From assembly GCF_036227605.1 (NCBI RefSeq), contig NZ_CP109487.1, forward strand, positions 2,294,001 to 2,358,000: 64,000 nt of DNA, written 5' to 3'. The stretch is from Streptomyces sp. NBC_01439. GTDB lineage: Bacteria > Actinomycetota > Actinomycetes > Streptomycetales > Streptomycetaceae. Below the pieces are notes generated by a model. That model was given only the letters and a program-made list of their open reading frames with translations, did no database searches and was not told the origin of the DNA. Shown here in pieces: positions 1 to 6,768 of this stretch. Position 1 is the first letter of the stretch, and each line of letters opens with the position of its first letter. Made by a program: the position numbers and the translations under genes.

Positions 1-445
1 CCTCCCAGTTCGTACCGTCGTACGTGATCTGGGTGACGCGGGTCTCCACGCCCTGGCGGACGAAGGAGTGGTTCACCTCGTCGGAGCCGATGAACTTGGA
101 GTTGGCGTCCGAGGTGGCGATCCGGTCCCAGGCGTACTCCTCGATCCGGATGCGCGCGCGCTTGATCGGCTCCTGGCTGGTGACGAACCAGCGCGCCAGG
201 TGGATGCCGAACTGCTCGGCGGACTCGATGCCGTACTCCTTGGCGAACGCGTACACCGTGTTCTTGGTGGTGTCGGTCGGAAGGCAGTTGGCGTTCGAGC
301 CGGAGTAGTGGACGTCGTCCATGTCGCCGGAGAGGGCGACCGAGACGTTCAGGTCCTTGATGTGGTGCGTGTCGCCGTCCCGCGTGATCTTGACGACGCG
401 GTTCTCTGCTTTGCCGTACTGGTTCTGGCCCAGAATCGTGGCCAT
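1..445 (-). CDS. pucL: Urate oxidase (factor-independent urate hydroxylase), C-terminus outside window
   Basis: Oxidises urate with O2 to 5-hydroxyisourate and H2O2, the first step of urate breakdown. About 148 N-terminal residues are visible of the usual ~300, and the gene runs off the left edge. The start MATILGQNQYGKAENRV and the segment LPTDTTKNTVYAFAKEYG are typical of uricases; the Lys of the first motif and the Thr-Asp of the second belong to the known catalytic set. It lies one base after the hydroxyisourate hydrolase gene as last gene of a three-gene operon that encodes the whole conversion of urate to allantoin. The H2O2 it makes is a plausible reason for the co-regulated catalase at 4353. 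Identity is sure; the missing end cannot be checked. Confidence 0.95.
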   Translation of the reverse strand, partial: MATILGQNQYGKAENRVVKITRDGDTHHIKDLNVSVALSGDMDDVHYSGSNANCLPTDTTKNTVYAFAKEYGIESAEQFGIHLARWFVTSQEPIKRARIRIEEYAWDRIATSDANSKFIGSDEVNHSFVRQGVETRVTQITYDGTNWE

Positions 446-446
446 G

Positions 447-842
447 CTAGCTCCCTCGGTAAACGGAGTAGCCGAACGGGTTGAGCAGCAGCGGTACGTG
501 GTAGTGCTCGCCCGGGTTCACCGCAAAGGTGATGGTGACCTCGGGGAAGAACGCACCGCTGTCCCTTACGCGGGGGGCGTCCTGCTGCGCCTCGGCTTGC
601 TTCTTCTCGAAGTACGTCTCGGTCTCGAAATCGAGACGCACGTGTGTGGTGCCCTCCGGCAGCGCCGGCAGGTCCTTGCAGCGCCCGTCCGCATCCGTGG
701 CGGAGCCGCCCAGGGCCGCCCACTCGCCGTGCAGACCCGTACGGGCCGACAGGGAGATGGCGACGCCCTCGGCGGGCTTGCCGATGCTGGTGTCCAGGAT
801 GTGCGTGGACACCGACGCAGTGGTCTCGGTGCTCATGGTCAC
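447..842 (-). CDS. pucM: 5-hydroxyisourate hydrolase (transthyretin-like)
   Basis: Hydrolyses 5-hydroxyisourate to OHCU, the second step after urate oxidase. The 131-residue product has the transthyretin-related layout: STHILDTSIGKPA near the N terminus, an inner RLDFETETYF segment, and the C-terminal YRGS signature that separates the hydrolase from true transthyretin. The first ATG overlaps the stop of uraD by four bases (ATGA), so translation is probably coupled. A second ATG two codons later (MSTETT) is an alternative start. Length and motifs fit the family fully. Confidence 0.95.
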   Translation of the reverse strand: MTMSTETTASVSTHILDTSIGKPAEGVAISLSARTGLHGEWAALGGSATDADGRCKDLPALPEGTTHVRLDFETETYFEKKQAEAQQDAPRVRDSGAFFPEVTITFAVNPGEHYHVPLLLNPFGYSVYRGS

Positions 843-1360
843 GCTCCTTCTGCTTCTGCGCGTTCGACGAGGCGGGTGAGGCGGATCTTGTTGATCTTGA
901 CGAGCTCGCCGCGGGCGATCTCCCGCTCCTGCTCCGGCGAGTTGTCGATCCGGACCTTGACCGCGTCGCGCATGAACTCACCGGTCGCACCGGTGGCGCA
1001 GATGAGGAAGACGTGGCCGAACTTGTCCTGGTAGGCCAGGTTCAGTTCGAGGAGCTCGTTCTTGAGCTCCTCCGAGGCACCGGCCATGCCGCGCTGCTCG
1101 CGGGCGGAGGTCGGGTCCCCCGGCTTCGGCCGGCCGATCGGCGCGTGGCCTCCCATCGCTTCGCCCAGGTCGTCCGCGGTGAGCTCCGCCATGGCGGCTT
1201 CGTTCGCGGCGAACAGGGACTCTGCGGTGGCGAAGGGGCGCTGGGCGAGCATCTTGCTCCCCCACGCCGAACTGGCGCACACCTCGTGCAGCTCGGCCGT
1301 GGCCGCGCCGTCGTCCAAGGTGTTGAACCGGGTGAGACCCGGGGTCGGACTCGAAGTCAC
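839..1360 (-). CDS. uraD: OHCU decarboxylase
   Basis: Decarboxylates 2-oxo-4-hydroxy-4-carboxy-5-ureidoimidazoline to S-allantoin. The 173-residue protein has the family's active-site segment GGHAPIG (His72), followed by SAREQRGM with the conserved Glu, and FGHVFLICATG near residue 135. It is the first gene of the operon uraD-pucM-pucL. Its promoter at 1404-1433 carries a perfect inverted repeat shared with the catalase promoter. The Streptomyces protein is of the usual size and nothing looks broken. Confidence 0.93.
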   Translation of the reverse strand: MTSSPTPGLTRFNTLDDGAATAELHEVCASSAWGSKMLAQRPFATAESLFAANEAAMAELTADDLGEAMGGHAPIGRPKPGDPTSAREQRGMAGASEELKNELLELNLAYQDKFGHVFLICATGATGEFMRDAVKVRIDNSPEQEREIARGELVKINKIRLTRLVERAEAEGA

Positions 1361-1403
1361 GGTAGGCCTCCGTGGCCTGTTGTTGCTTTGACGGGCTGCG
1401 CAT

Positions 1404-1433
1404 AGCTAACGCCCTCGACAACACGGCGTCAAC
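1404..1433 (-). promoter_or_regulatory. Promoter of the uraD-pucM-pucL operon
   Basis: On the minus strand TTGACG (1433-1428) is followed after 18 bases by TAGCTA (1409-1404). This matches a housekeeping-type -35/-10 pair and would start RNA near 1397, about 37 bases before the uraD ATG. The same arrangement, TTGACG-N18-TAGGCT, precedes catalase at 4267-4296. Confidence 0.6.
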
Positions 1434-1445
1434 ACTTTGTTGAAA
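1428..1445 (-). promoter_or_regulatory. Operator-like palindrome TCAACA-N3-TGTTGA at the uraD promoter
   Basis: The minus strand reads TTCAACAAAGTGTTGACG. Inside it TCAACA and TGTTGA are a perfect 6-bp inverted repeat around AAG. It overlaps the -35 hexamer. A copy with 17 of 18 bases identical lies at 4255-4272, also overlapping the -35, before the catalase gene. The position suits a repressor that blocks RNA polymerase. The binding protein is not known; the YheO-type regulator at 1515 is a local candidate. Confidence 0.6.
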
Positions 1446-1514
1446 CTTCCCGTACACAAAAGCCGCCGCCCGGGTGAATTGGGCGGCGGCCGGTCACCGC
1501 GAGTCAGGTGACGT

Positions 1515-1913
1515 TCACTCCTGGCTGGTCTTGCCGCCGCCCTTCGGGGTGCTGGAGTCCCTGTTCAAGTAGTTGTAGACGGTGAAGCGACTGACGCCCA
1601 GGGCGCCCGCGACCGTTTCCACGCCGTGCCGCACGGAGAAGGCGCCCCGCGCCTCCAGTATCCGCACGACGTCCTGCTTGGACTTCCGGTCGAGCTGCGC
1701 CAACGGCACGCCGTACCGGCGCTCCAGGGCGGCCAGGATGCGGTCCAGCGAGTCCGAGAGCTGCGGCAGGCGCACGGCCAGCAGGTCCTGACCCTCCCAG
1801 GTGAGCACGACGTCGTCGGGCTGCGCCAGGGCGGGGTCCATCAGCTCGCCGCCCATGGCGTCCACCAGCGGCTTGACCGCGGTGACGAAGGGATGGTCGC
1901 GGGGCTCGGTCAC
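1515..1913 (-). CDS. YheO-type helix-turn-helix regulator
   Basis: A 132-residue DNA-binding protein. The last third (about residues 75-118: DRKSKQDVVRILEARGAFSV, then VETVAGALGVSRFTVYNYLN) is a good match to the HTH_22 domain found at the C-terminal end of YheO/DauR-type regulators. The N-terminal part (FVTAVKPLVDAMGGEL) resembles a shortened PAS-like sensor. It is convergent with nothing and lies just upstream of the urate operon, in the same direction, with a four-base ATGA overlap to the preceding small gene. It is a reasonable candidate regulator of urate breakdown, but that is inferred from position only. Confidence 0.75.
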   Translation of the reverse strand: MTEPRDHPFVTAVKPLVDAMGGELMDPALAQPDDVVLTWEGQDLLAVRLPQLSDSLDRILAALERRYGVPLAQLDRKSKQDVVRILEARGAFSVRHGVETVAGALGVSRFTVYNYLNRDSSTPKGGGKTSQE

Positions 1914-2161
1914 GACACGTCCTCCCCGATCACGTTGACCTGGAGCGAGACGCGCGTGGCGCCGGCTTCCAGGGACTCGCGCAGCAGCGCTCCCACCGCG
2001 GCCAGCACCCGGTCGGCCCCACCCTCGGCGGTGTTGCCGAACGGGCCGACGTCCACCGCGTCCAGCTGGGCCTTCTGGATGACCTCGCGGGCCGCCACGG
2101 CATGGGCAGGAGCCTCTTCCAGATCGAAGGGCTCGGTCGTGAACTCCACTCTCAATCGCAC
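1910..2161 (-). CDS. Small MTH1187/YkoF-like (thiamine-binding-like) protein
   Basis: An 83-residue protein with the order FGNTAEG...VLAAVGALLRESLEAGATRVSLQVNV. This resembles the small ferredoxin-like fold of the MTH1187 / thiamine-binding family, where a Gly-Thr-x-x-Glu-Gly loop is followed by a helix and GA-x-RV. Residues that contact thiamine cannot be judged from sequence alone. Its stop overlaps the start of the YheO-type regulator, so both are probably made from one mRNA. The upstream region to 2341 is shared with the divergent hyi gene. The ligand and role are unknown. Confidence 0.65.
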   Translation of the reverse strand: MRLRVEFTTEPFDLEEAPAHAVAAREVIQKAQLDAVDVGPFGNTAEGGADRVLAAVGALLRESLEAGATRVSLQVNVIGEDVS

Positions 2162-2310
2162 GTCGTCAAGCTACCCGGGCAGCAAGGGGCTGCGCGACAG
2201 CGCCTCCTCGAGGGGTGGTGGTCGGCCGACGGGCGGGGGCGATCCTTCGGGAGTCCGCACTTGACATCGACGCAGAACCCCATGCAGTCTTCCATCAAGC
2301 AGAAAATAAC

Positions 2311-2325
2311 TTCCGCAATACGGAA
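2311..2325. promoter_or_regulatory. TTCCG-N5-CGGAA operator upstream of hyi
   Basis: TTCCGCAATACGGAA, a perfect 5-bp inverted repeat with a 5-base centre, lies 16 bases before the hyi ATG. The same 5-5-5 layout occurs at 4298-4312 (catalase leader) and 11465-11479 (gcl leader). Short palindromes of this type are typical of IclR-family regulators such as AllR, which in Streptomyces is reported to repress allantoin and glyoxylate genes. Assignment to AllR is an inference. A possible -35 TTGACA is at 2261-2266, but its -10 is unclear. Confidence 0.65.
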
Positions 2326-2341
2326 GGAGCGCACACCCCTC

Positions 2342-3175
2342 ATGGGATACACGGACCAGCGCTTCGATGTGAACCTGTCGATCCTCTTCACGGAACTCCC
2401 GCTCCTGGAGCGCCCCGCGGCCGCCGCCGCGGCGGGCTTCACGGCGGTCGAGCTGTGGTGGCCCTGGATCGAAACCCCCACCCCCGCACAGGAGGAGCTC
2501 GACGCCCTCAAGAAGGCTCTTGAGGACGCCGGCACCCAGCTGGTGGGACTGAACTTCTACGCCGGCCAGCTGCCGGGCCCGGACCGCGGCGCGGTGTCGG
2601 TGCCCGGTGCGGAGTCGGAGCGCTTCAACGCCAACATCAACGTGGCCGCGGACTTCGCGGCCTCGGTCGGCTGCAAGGCGCTGAACGCCCTCTACGGCAA
2701 CCGCGTCGAAGGCGTGGAGCCGGCCGTCCAGGACGAGCTCGCCCTGGAGAACCTGGTCGTGGCGGCCCGGGCCGCGGACCGCGTCGGCGCGATCCTCCTG
2801 ATCGAGACCCTCAACAAGCCCGAGTCGCCGCTCTACCCCCTGGTGAGCGCGCCGGCCGGCATCGAGGTCGTGGACAAGGTGAACGAGGCCACCGGCCTCG
2901 GCAACGCCAAGTTCCTGCTCGACCTGTACCACCTGGCGATGAACGATGAGGACCTCTCCGAGGTCATCGAAAAGTACGCCGCCAAGACCGGGCACGTCCA
3001 GATCGCGGACAAGCCCGGCCGCGGTGCCCCCGGCACCGGCGAGCTGCCCCTCGAGGAGCTGCTCGACCAGCTAAAGAAGGCCGGATACGAGGGCTACGTA
3101 GGCCTGGAGTACAAGGCCGCCGACGCTGCCGCTTCCTTCGCATGGCTGCCGGCCGAGGCCCGCGCCGCGAAGTAG
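2342..3175 (+). CDS. hyi: Hydroxypyruvate isomerase
   Basis: Interconverts hydroxypyruvate and tartronate semialdehyde in glyoxylate use. The 277-residue protein is a TIM-barrel sugar-isomerase-like enzyme: it starts with RFDVNLSILFTELPLLERP and has ELWWPW, LIETLNKPESP, FLLDLYHLAMN, VQIADKPGRGAPGTGE and GLEYK, which carry the metal-binding Glu, Asp, His and Glu of the family. The start at 2342 is chosen because GGAAGGAG lies 12 bases upstream and homology begins there; a longer open frame upstream has no support. It is followed by glxR in the same direction after 75 bases. Confidence 0.92.
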   Translation: MGYTDQRFDVNLSILFTELPLLERPAAAAAAGFTAVELWWPWIETPTPAQEELDALKKALEDAGTQLVGLNFYAGQLPGPDRGAVSVPGAESERFNANINVAADFAASVGCKALNALYGNRVEGVEPAVQDELALENLVVAARAADRVGAILLIETLNKPESPLYPLVSAPAGIEVVDKVNEATGLGNAKFLLDLYHLAMNDEDLSEVIEKYAAKTGHVQIADKPGRGAPGTGELPLEELLDQLKKAGYEGYVGLEYKAADAAASFAWLPAEARAAK

Positions 3176-3250
3176 GCGGACCAAGTCCGGGCGATCAGCC
3201 AGGCACCTCACGCACTTTTCGTACGAAGCATTAAGAGAAGGACCCTCATC

Positions 3251-4141
3251 ATGAGCAACCTCCCCAAGATTGCCTGGATCGGCCTCGGAATCATGGGCTC
3301 CCCCATGGCCGAGAACCTCCTGAAGGCCGGCTACTCGGTCACCGGCTTCACCCTGGAGCAGGACAAGCTGGACCGCCTGGCCGCCGCCGGCGGCACCGCG
3401 GCCGGCTCGATCGCCGCGGCCGTGGCGGACGCCGACGTCATCATCACCATGGTGCCCGCCTCCCCGCAGGTCGAGGCCATCTCCTACGGCGAGAACGGCA
3501 TCCTGGAGAACGCGAAGTCCGGCGCGCTGATCATCGACATGTCGTCGATCACCCCGCAGACCTCGATCGACCTCGCGAAGAACGCCGCCGCCAAGGGCAT
3601 CCGCGTCATCGACGCGCCGGTGTCCGGCGGCGAGGCCGGCGCCATCGAGGCCGTCCTGTCGATCATGGTGGGTGGCGAGCAGGCCGACTTCGACGAGGCC
3701 CTGCCGATCCTCGAAGCCCTCGGCAAGGTCATCGTCCTGTGCGGTCCGCACGGCTCCGGCCAGACCGTGAAGGCCGCCAACCAGCTCATCGTCGCGGTGA
3801 ACATCCAGGCGTGCGCCGAGGCCGTCGTCTTCCTCGAGAAGTCCGGCGTGAACCTCCAGGCCGCCCTGGACGTCCTCAACGGCGGTCTGGCCGGCTCCAC
3901 GGTCCTGACCCGCAAGAAGGACAACTTCCTGAACCGCGACTTCAAGCCCGGCTTCCGGATCGACCTGCACCACAAGGACATGGGCATCGTCACCGACGCC
4001 GCCCGCAACGTCGGTGCGGCCCTGCCCGTCGGTGCGGTCGTCGCCCAGCTGGTCGCCTCCCTGCGCGCCCAGGGTGACGGCGGCCTCGACCACTCGGCCC
4101 TGCTCCGTGCCGTCGAGCGCCTCTCCGGCGCTCAGATCTGA
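3251..4141 (+). CDS. glxR: 2-hydroxy-3-oxopropionate (tartronate semialdehyde) reductase
   Basis: Reduces tartronate semialdehyde to D-glycerate with NAD(P)H, after glyoxylate carboligase. The 296-residue protein belongs to the beta-hydroxyacid dehydrogenases: N-terminal dinucleotide fold GLGIMGSPMAENLLKAGY (residues 12-29), the signature DAPVSGGEAGA near residue 122, the catalytic Lys segment GSGQTVKAANQL (Lys near 174), and KDNFLNRDFKPGFRIDLHHKD towards the C terminus. AGAAGGA lies just upstream of the ATG. It probably shares an mRNA with hyi. Confidence 0.94.
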   Translation: MSNLPKIAWIGLGIMGSPMAENLLKAGYSVTGFTLEQDKLDRLAAAGGTAAGSIAAAVADADVIITMVPASPQVEAISYGENGILENAKSGALIIDMSSITPQTSIDLAKNAAAKGIRVIDAPVSGGEAGAIEAVLSIMVGGEQADFDEALPILEALGKVIVLCGPHGSGQTVKAANQLIVAVNIQACAEAVVFLEKSGVNLQAALDVLNGGLAGSTVLTRKKDNFLNRDFKPGFRIDLHHKDMGIVTDAARNVGAALPVGAVVAQLVASLRAQGDGGLDHSALLRAVERLSGAQI

Positions 4142-4254
4142 GCACTCCCCCTCTCGCGGGGGGCCCGAGTCTCCGGATGGCGCCGGTGCTGACACCTGTC
4201 CTGTCGCGCCCAAGCGCCGGCGCCGTCCGGATCACCACTCACCCTTCAACTTCG

Positions 4255-4272
4255 TTCAACAAACTGTTGACG
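4255..4272 (+). promoter_or_regulatory. Operator-like palindrome TCAACA-N3-TGTTGA at the catalase promoter
   Basis: TTCAACAAACTGTTGACG differs at one base from the site at the uraD promoter (1428-1445, read on the minus strand). The core TCAACA/TGTTGA is a perfect inverted repeat, and its right end forms the -35 hexamer TTGACG. Two genes linked only through H2O2 (urate oxidase makes it, catalase removes it) therefore share a regulator-sized site in the same position. Confidence 0.65.
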
Positions 4273-4296
4273 TTTAGTTCTCGCCGAAATTAGGCT
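4267..4296 (+). promoter_or_regulatory. Catalase promoter
   Basis: TTGACG (4267-4272), an 18-base spacer and TAGGCT (4291-4296). RNA would start near 4303, inside the TTCCG-N5-CGGAA palindrome at 4298-4312. The -35 is inside the TCAACA-N3-TGTTGA palindrome. The promoter is thus flanked by two different operator types. Confidence 0.6.
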
Positions 4297-4297
4297 G

Positions 4298-4312
4298 TTC
4301 CGCATGACGGAA
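4298..4312. promoter_or_regulatory. TTCCG-N5-CGGAA operator at the catalase start point
   Basis: TTCCGCATGACGGAA, with the same 5-5-5 layout as the sites before hyi and gcl. It begins two bases after the -10 and covers the expected transcription start, a classic repressor position. Further half-sites (TTCCG at 4319, CGGAA at 4341) follow in the leader. Confidence 0.6.
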
Positions 4313-4352
4313 GACGCTTTCCGTCAGCAGTTACCCCGTACGGAAGGTCACC

Positions 4353-5810
4353 ATGTCGAAGCGCACGCTGACGACCGAGTCCGGCGCCCCGGTCGCCGAC
4401 AATCAGAACTCCGCCACCGCCGGCGTCGGTGGCCCGCTGCTGGTCCAGGACCAGCAGCTCCTGGAGAAGCTCGCCCGCTTCAACCGCGAGCGCATCCCGG
4501 AGCGCGTGGTGCACGCCCGCGGCTCGGCCGCGTACGGCTACTTCGAGGTGACCGACGACGTCACCGCGTACACCAGCGCCGCGTTCCTGAACACGGTCGG
4601 CAAGAAGACCGAGACCTTCCTGCGGTTCTCCACCGTCGCCGACTCCCTCGGCGGCGCGGACGCGGTCCGCGACCCGCGCGGCTTCGCGCTCAAGTTCTAC
4701 ACCGAAGAGGGCAACTACGACCTCGTCGGCAACAACACCCCGGTGTTCTTCATCAAGGACCCGATCAAGTTCCCCGACTTCATCCACTCCCAGAAGCGCG
4801 ACCCCTTCACGGGCAAGCAGGAGCCGGACAACGTCTGGGACTTCTGGGCGCACGCCCCCGAGGCGACGCACCAGATCACCTGGCTCATGGGCGACCGCGG
4901 CATCCCGGCGTCGTACCGTCACATGAACGGCTACGGCTCCCACACGTACCAGTGGACGAACGAGCAGGGCGAGGCCTTCTTCGTCAAGTACCACTTCAAG
5001 ACGAACCAGGGCATCCGCAGCCTCTCGGGCGAGCAGGCCGCCGAGCTCGTCGGCAAGGACGCGAACTCGCACCAGACCGACCTGCTGCAGGCCATCGAGC
5101 GCGGTGTGAACCCCTCGTGGACCCTGTACGTGCAGATCATGCCGGCCGCCGAGGCCGCGGACTACCGATTCAACCCGTTCGACCTCACCAAGGTGTGGCC
5201 GCACGCCGACTACCCGCTGCAGCGCGTGGGCCGTCTGGTCCTCGACCGCAACCCGGACAACGTCTTCGCCGAGGTCGAGCAGTCCGCCTTCTCCCCGAAC
5301 AACTTCGTCCCGGGCATCACCGCCTCGCCGGACAAGATGCTCCAGGGCCGCCTCTTCGCGTACGCCGACGCCCAGCGCTACCGCCTCGGCGTGAACCACA
5401 CCGTGCTGCCGGTCAACGCCCCGAAGGCGACGAAGGCCGACAACTACGGCCGCGACGGCGTCATGGCGCTGCGCAACGGCTCGCGCCACGACAAGAACTA
5501 CGAGCCCAACTCGTACCGGGGTCCGGCCGAGACCGGTCTGGCGTTGGGCGCTCCGAAGGCCGTCTCCGGCTACACGGGCACCCACGAGGCCCCGGCCCAC
5601 ACCAAGGACGACGACTTCTTCCAGGCCGGTGAGCTCTACCGCCTGATGTCGGAGGCCGAGAAGCAGCGTCTGGTGGCGAACATCGCCGGCGGTCTGTCCC
5701 AGGTCACCCTGGAGGACGTCATCGAGAAGAACCTGGCTCACTTCCACGCCGCCGACGCCGACTACGGCAAGCGCCTCGAGGAGGCCGTCCGCGCCCTGCG
5801 CGACGCCTGA
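4353..5810 (+). CDS. katA: Catalase (haem, small-subunit clade)
   Basis: Breaks down H2O2 to water and O2. The 485-residue protein is of small-subunit length. Visible active-site parts are RVVHARGSAAYGYF (catalytic His54), DLVGNNTPVFF (Asn127), RFSTVADSLG (haem pocket) and RLFAYADAQRYRLG, whose Tyr337 is the proximal haem ligand. GGAAGG sits 6 bases before the ATG. It has its own promoter with two operator types, and a strong hairpin at 5829-5853 ends the transcript. Context among urate and glyoxylate genes suggests it protects the cell during urate use rather than acting as a general stress catalase. The gene symbol is by analogy. Confidence 0.95.
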   Translation: MSKRTLTTESGAPVADNQNSATAGVGGPLLVQDQQLLEKLARFNRERIPERVVHARGSAAYGYFEVTDDVTAYTSAAFLNTVGKKTETFLRFSTVADSLGGADAVRDPRGFALKFYTEEGNYDLVGNNTPVFFIKDPIKFPDFIHSQKRDPFTGKQEPDNVWDFWAHAPEATHQITWLMGDRGIPASYRHMNGYGSHTYQWTNEQGEAFFVKYHFKTNQGIRSLSGEQAAELVGKDANSHQTDLLQAIERGVNPSWTLYVQIMPAAEAADYRFNPFDLTKVWPHADYPLQRVGRLVLDRNPDNVFAEVEQSAFSPNNFVPGITASPDKMLQGRLFAYADAQRYRLGVNHTVLPVNAPKATKADNYGRDGVMALRNGSRHDKNYEPNSYRGPAETGLALGAPKAVSGYTGTHEAPAHTKDDDFFQAGELYRLMSEAEKQRLVANIAGGLSQVTLEDVIEKNLAHFHAADADYGKRLEEAVRALRDA

Positions 5811-5828
5811 GCGGATATGGATGTACCG

Positions 5829-5853
5829 GGGGCCTGACGGGAGGTCAGGCCCC
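5829..5853 (+). terminator. Rho-independent-type terminator after catalase
   Basis: GGGGCCTGAC and GTCAGGCCCC form a perfect 10-bp stem around a 5-base loop, 19 bases after the catalase stop. There is no T run, which is normal for Streptomyces. Confidence 0.75.
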
Positions 5854-6156
5854 GGGTGCTGAGCCCGACCCGTGGACCCGGATGAGGGGTGGTGCGCGGT
5901 GAGGGCAGGACGAGGACCGTGGCGGGCGTGCGAGCCAGTGCGGTGGTAATGGGTTCCGAGGCCCGTCTCTTGACCTGAGGGAGACGGTGCCGGAGTTCTC
6001 GTCGCCCGCCCGCCACGGTCCCAGCCACACCTCTTCGTACGGGGGCCGCGCACAGAGCCCCCTGCACGCGGAGGTACCCACCTCCCCACACACTCCGCCC
6101 GGCGGTGCGAACGTCCTGTCGCGCCAGCCTCGCACCGTCGGGCGGTAACCAACCAG
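5854..6156. other. Intergenic stretch without a recognisable gene
   Basis: Several frames are open because of base composition, but none has a sensible start, ribosome site and recognisable protein. I see no tRNA fold or riboswitch here. Confidence 0.5.
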
Positions 6157-6192
6157 AGCGCCGAGTCACGGACGGTCCCGTGACTCGGCGCT
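6157..6192. terminator. Strong bidirectional terminator hairpin
   Basis: AGCGCCGAGTCACGG (6157-6171) pairs perfectly with CCGTGACTCGGCGCT (6178-6192) around a 6-base loop and is followed by TT. It lies 45 bases downstream of the leftward gene at 6237-6716 and most likely ends that gene's transcript. Confidence 0.8.
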
Positions 6193-6194
6193 TT

Positions 6195-6236
6195 GTCGTG
6201 CCGGCCCGGTCGTGCCGGCCCGGTCGTGCCGGCCCG
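6195..6236 (+). repeat. Three tandem copies of a 14-bp unit
   Basis: GTCGTGCCGGCCCG is repeated three times without a mismatch and directly abuts the stop codon of the leftward gene at 6237. It lies between that stop and the terminator, so copy number would change only the 3' untranslated region. Confidence 0.85.
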
Positions 6237-6716
6237 CTACGGGCTTCCCGGCGGCACGAACGCAGGCCGCAGTGCGGGCGGCAGGTCGGACGTCCGGCCG
6301 AACACCAGGACGAGGTCCGGATTCATGAGGTCGTGTTCCGGCGTCGCGAGGAACCCCGCCGACAGCAGGAGCCCGATCAGCGCACCCTGCATGTGGAGTG
6401 CGATCGTTCCGGGCCGGCGGACGGCCGGTGCGTCACCGGGGCTTCCCGCGACGAGGGCGTCCAGGGCGGCCTGGGCCACGCCGGGGCCGCACCTCCATCC
6501 CACGGAGACGGCCGCCGAGCCCGTCTCGGCGTCGGCATCGACCATGACCACCGCACCCGCCCCGTCCGACCCGTCCGGGCCGTCGGGGCCGTCGGGGCCG
6601 TCCTCGCGGAAGGCGGGCAGGCCCGCGGTGCGCAGTGCCAGGACGACCTGGTCGGCCAGCTCGCTCCGGACGGCGAGGACCTGGTCGCTGGCGCGCGGAT
6701 ATCCGAATTCGGTCAT
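6237..6716 (-). CDS. Hypothetical protein with Asp-Gly-Pro repeat
   Basis: A 159-residue protein that I do not recognise. It begins MTEFGYPRASDQVLAVRSEL and has a short low-complexity run of DGP units (about residues 39-52), then a folded-looking part (VVMVDADAETGSAAVSVGW) and FGRTSDLPPALRPAF near the end. No signal peptide, membrane segment or catalytic motif is evident. Codon use is typical of the window. It is leftward, follows the permease gene after about 50 bases, and is ended by the strong hairpin at 6157-6192, so it may be the last gene of a two-gene unit. Confidence 0.65.
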   Translation of the reverse strand: MTEFGYPRASDQVLAVRSELADQVVLALRTAGLPAFREDGPDGPDGPDGSDGAGAVVMVDADAETGSAAVSVGWRCGPGVAQAALDALVAGSPGDAPAVRRPGTIALHMQGALIGLLLSAGFLATPEHDLMNPDLVLVFGRTSDLPPALRPAFVPPGSP

Positions 6717-6768
6717 GTCTCCCCCTCATCAGGCGCGGTCAGCTTCGCACGGGTGACGGGCCGCTCCC

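Noticed and set aside
4146..4162. Terminator after glxR
   Set aside because: Only a 5-bp CCCCC/GGGGG stem; too weak to call.
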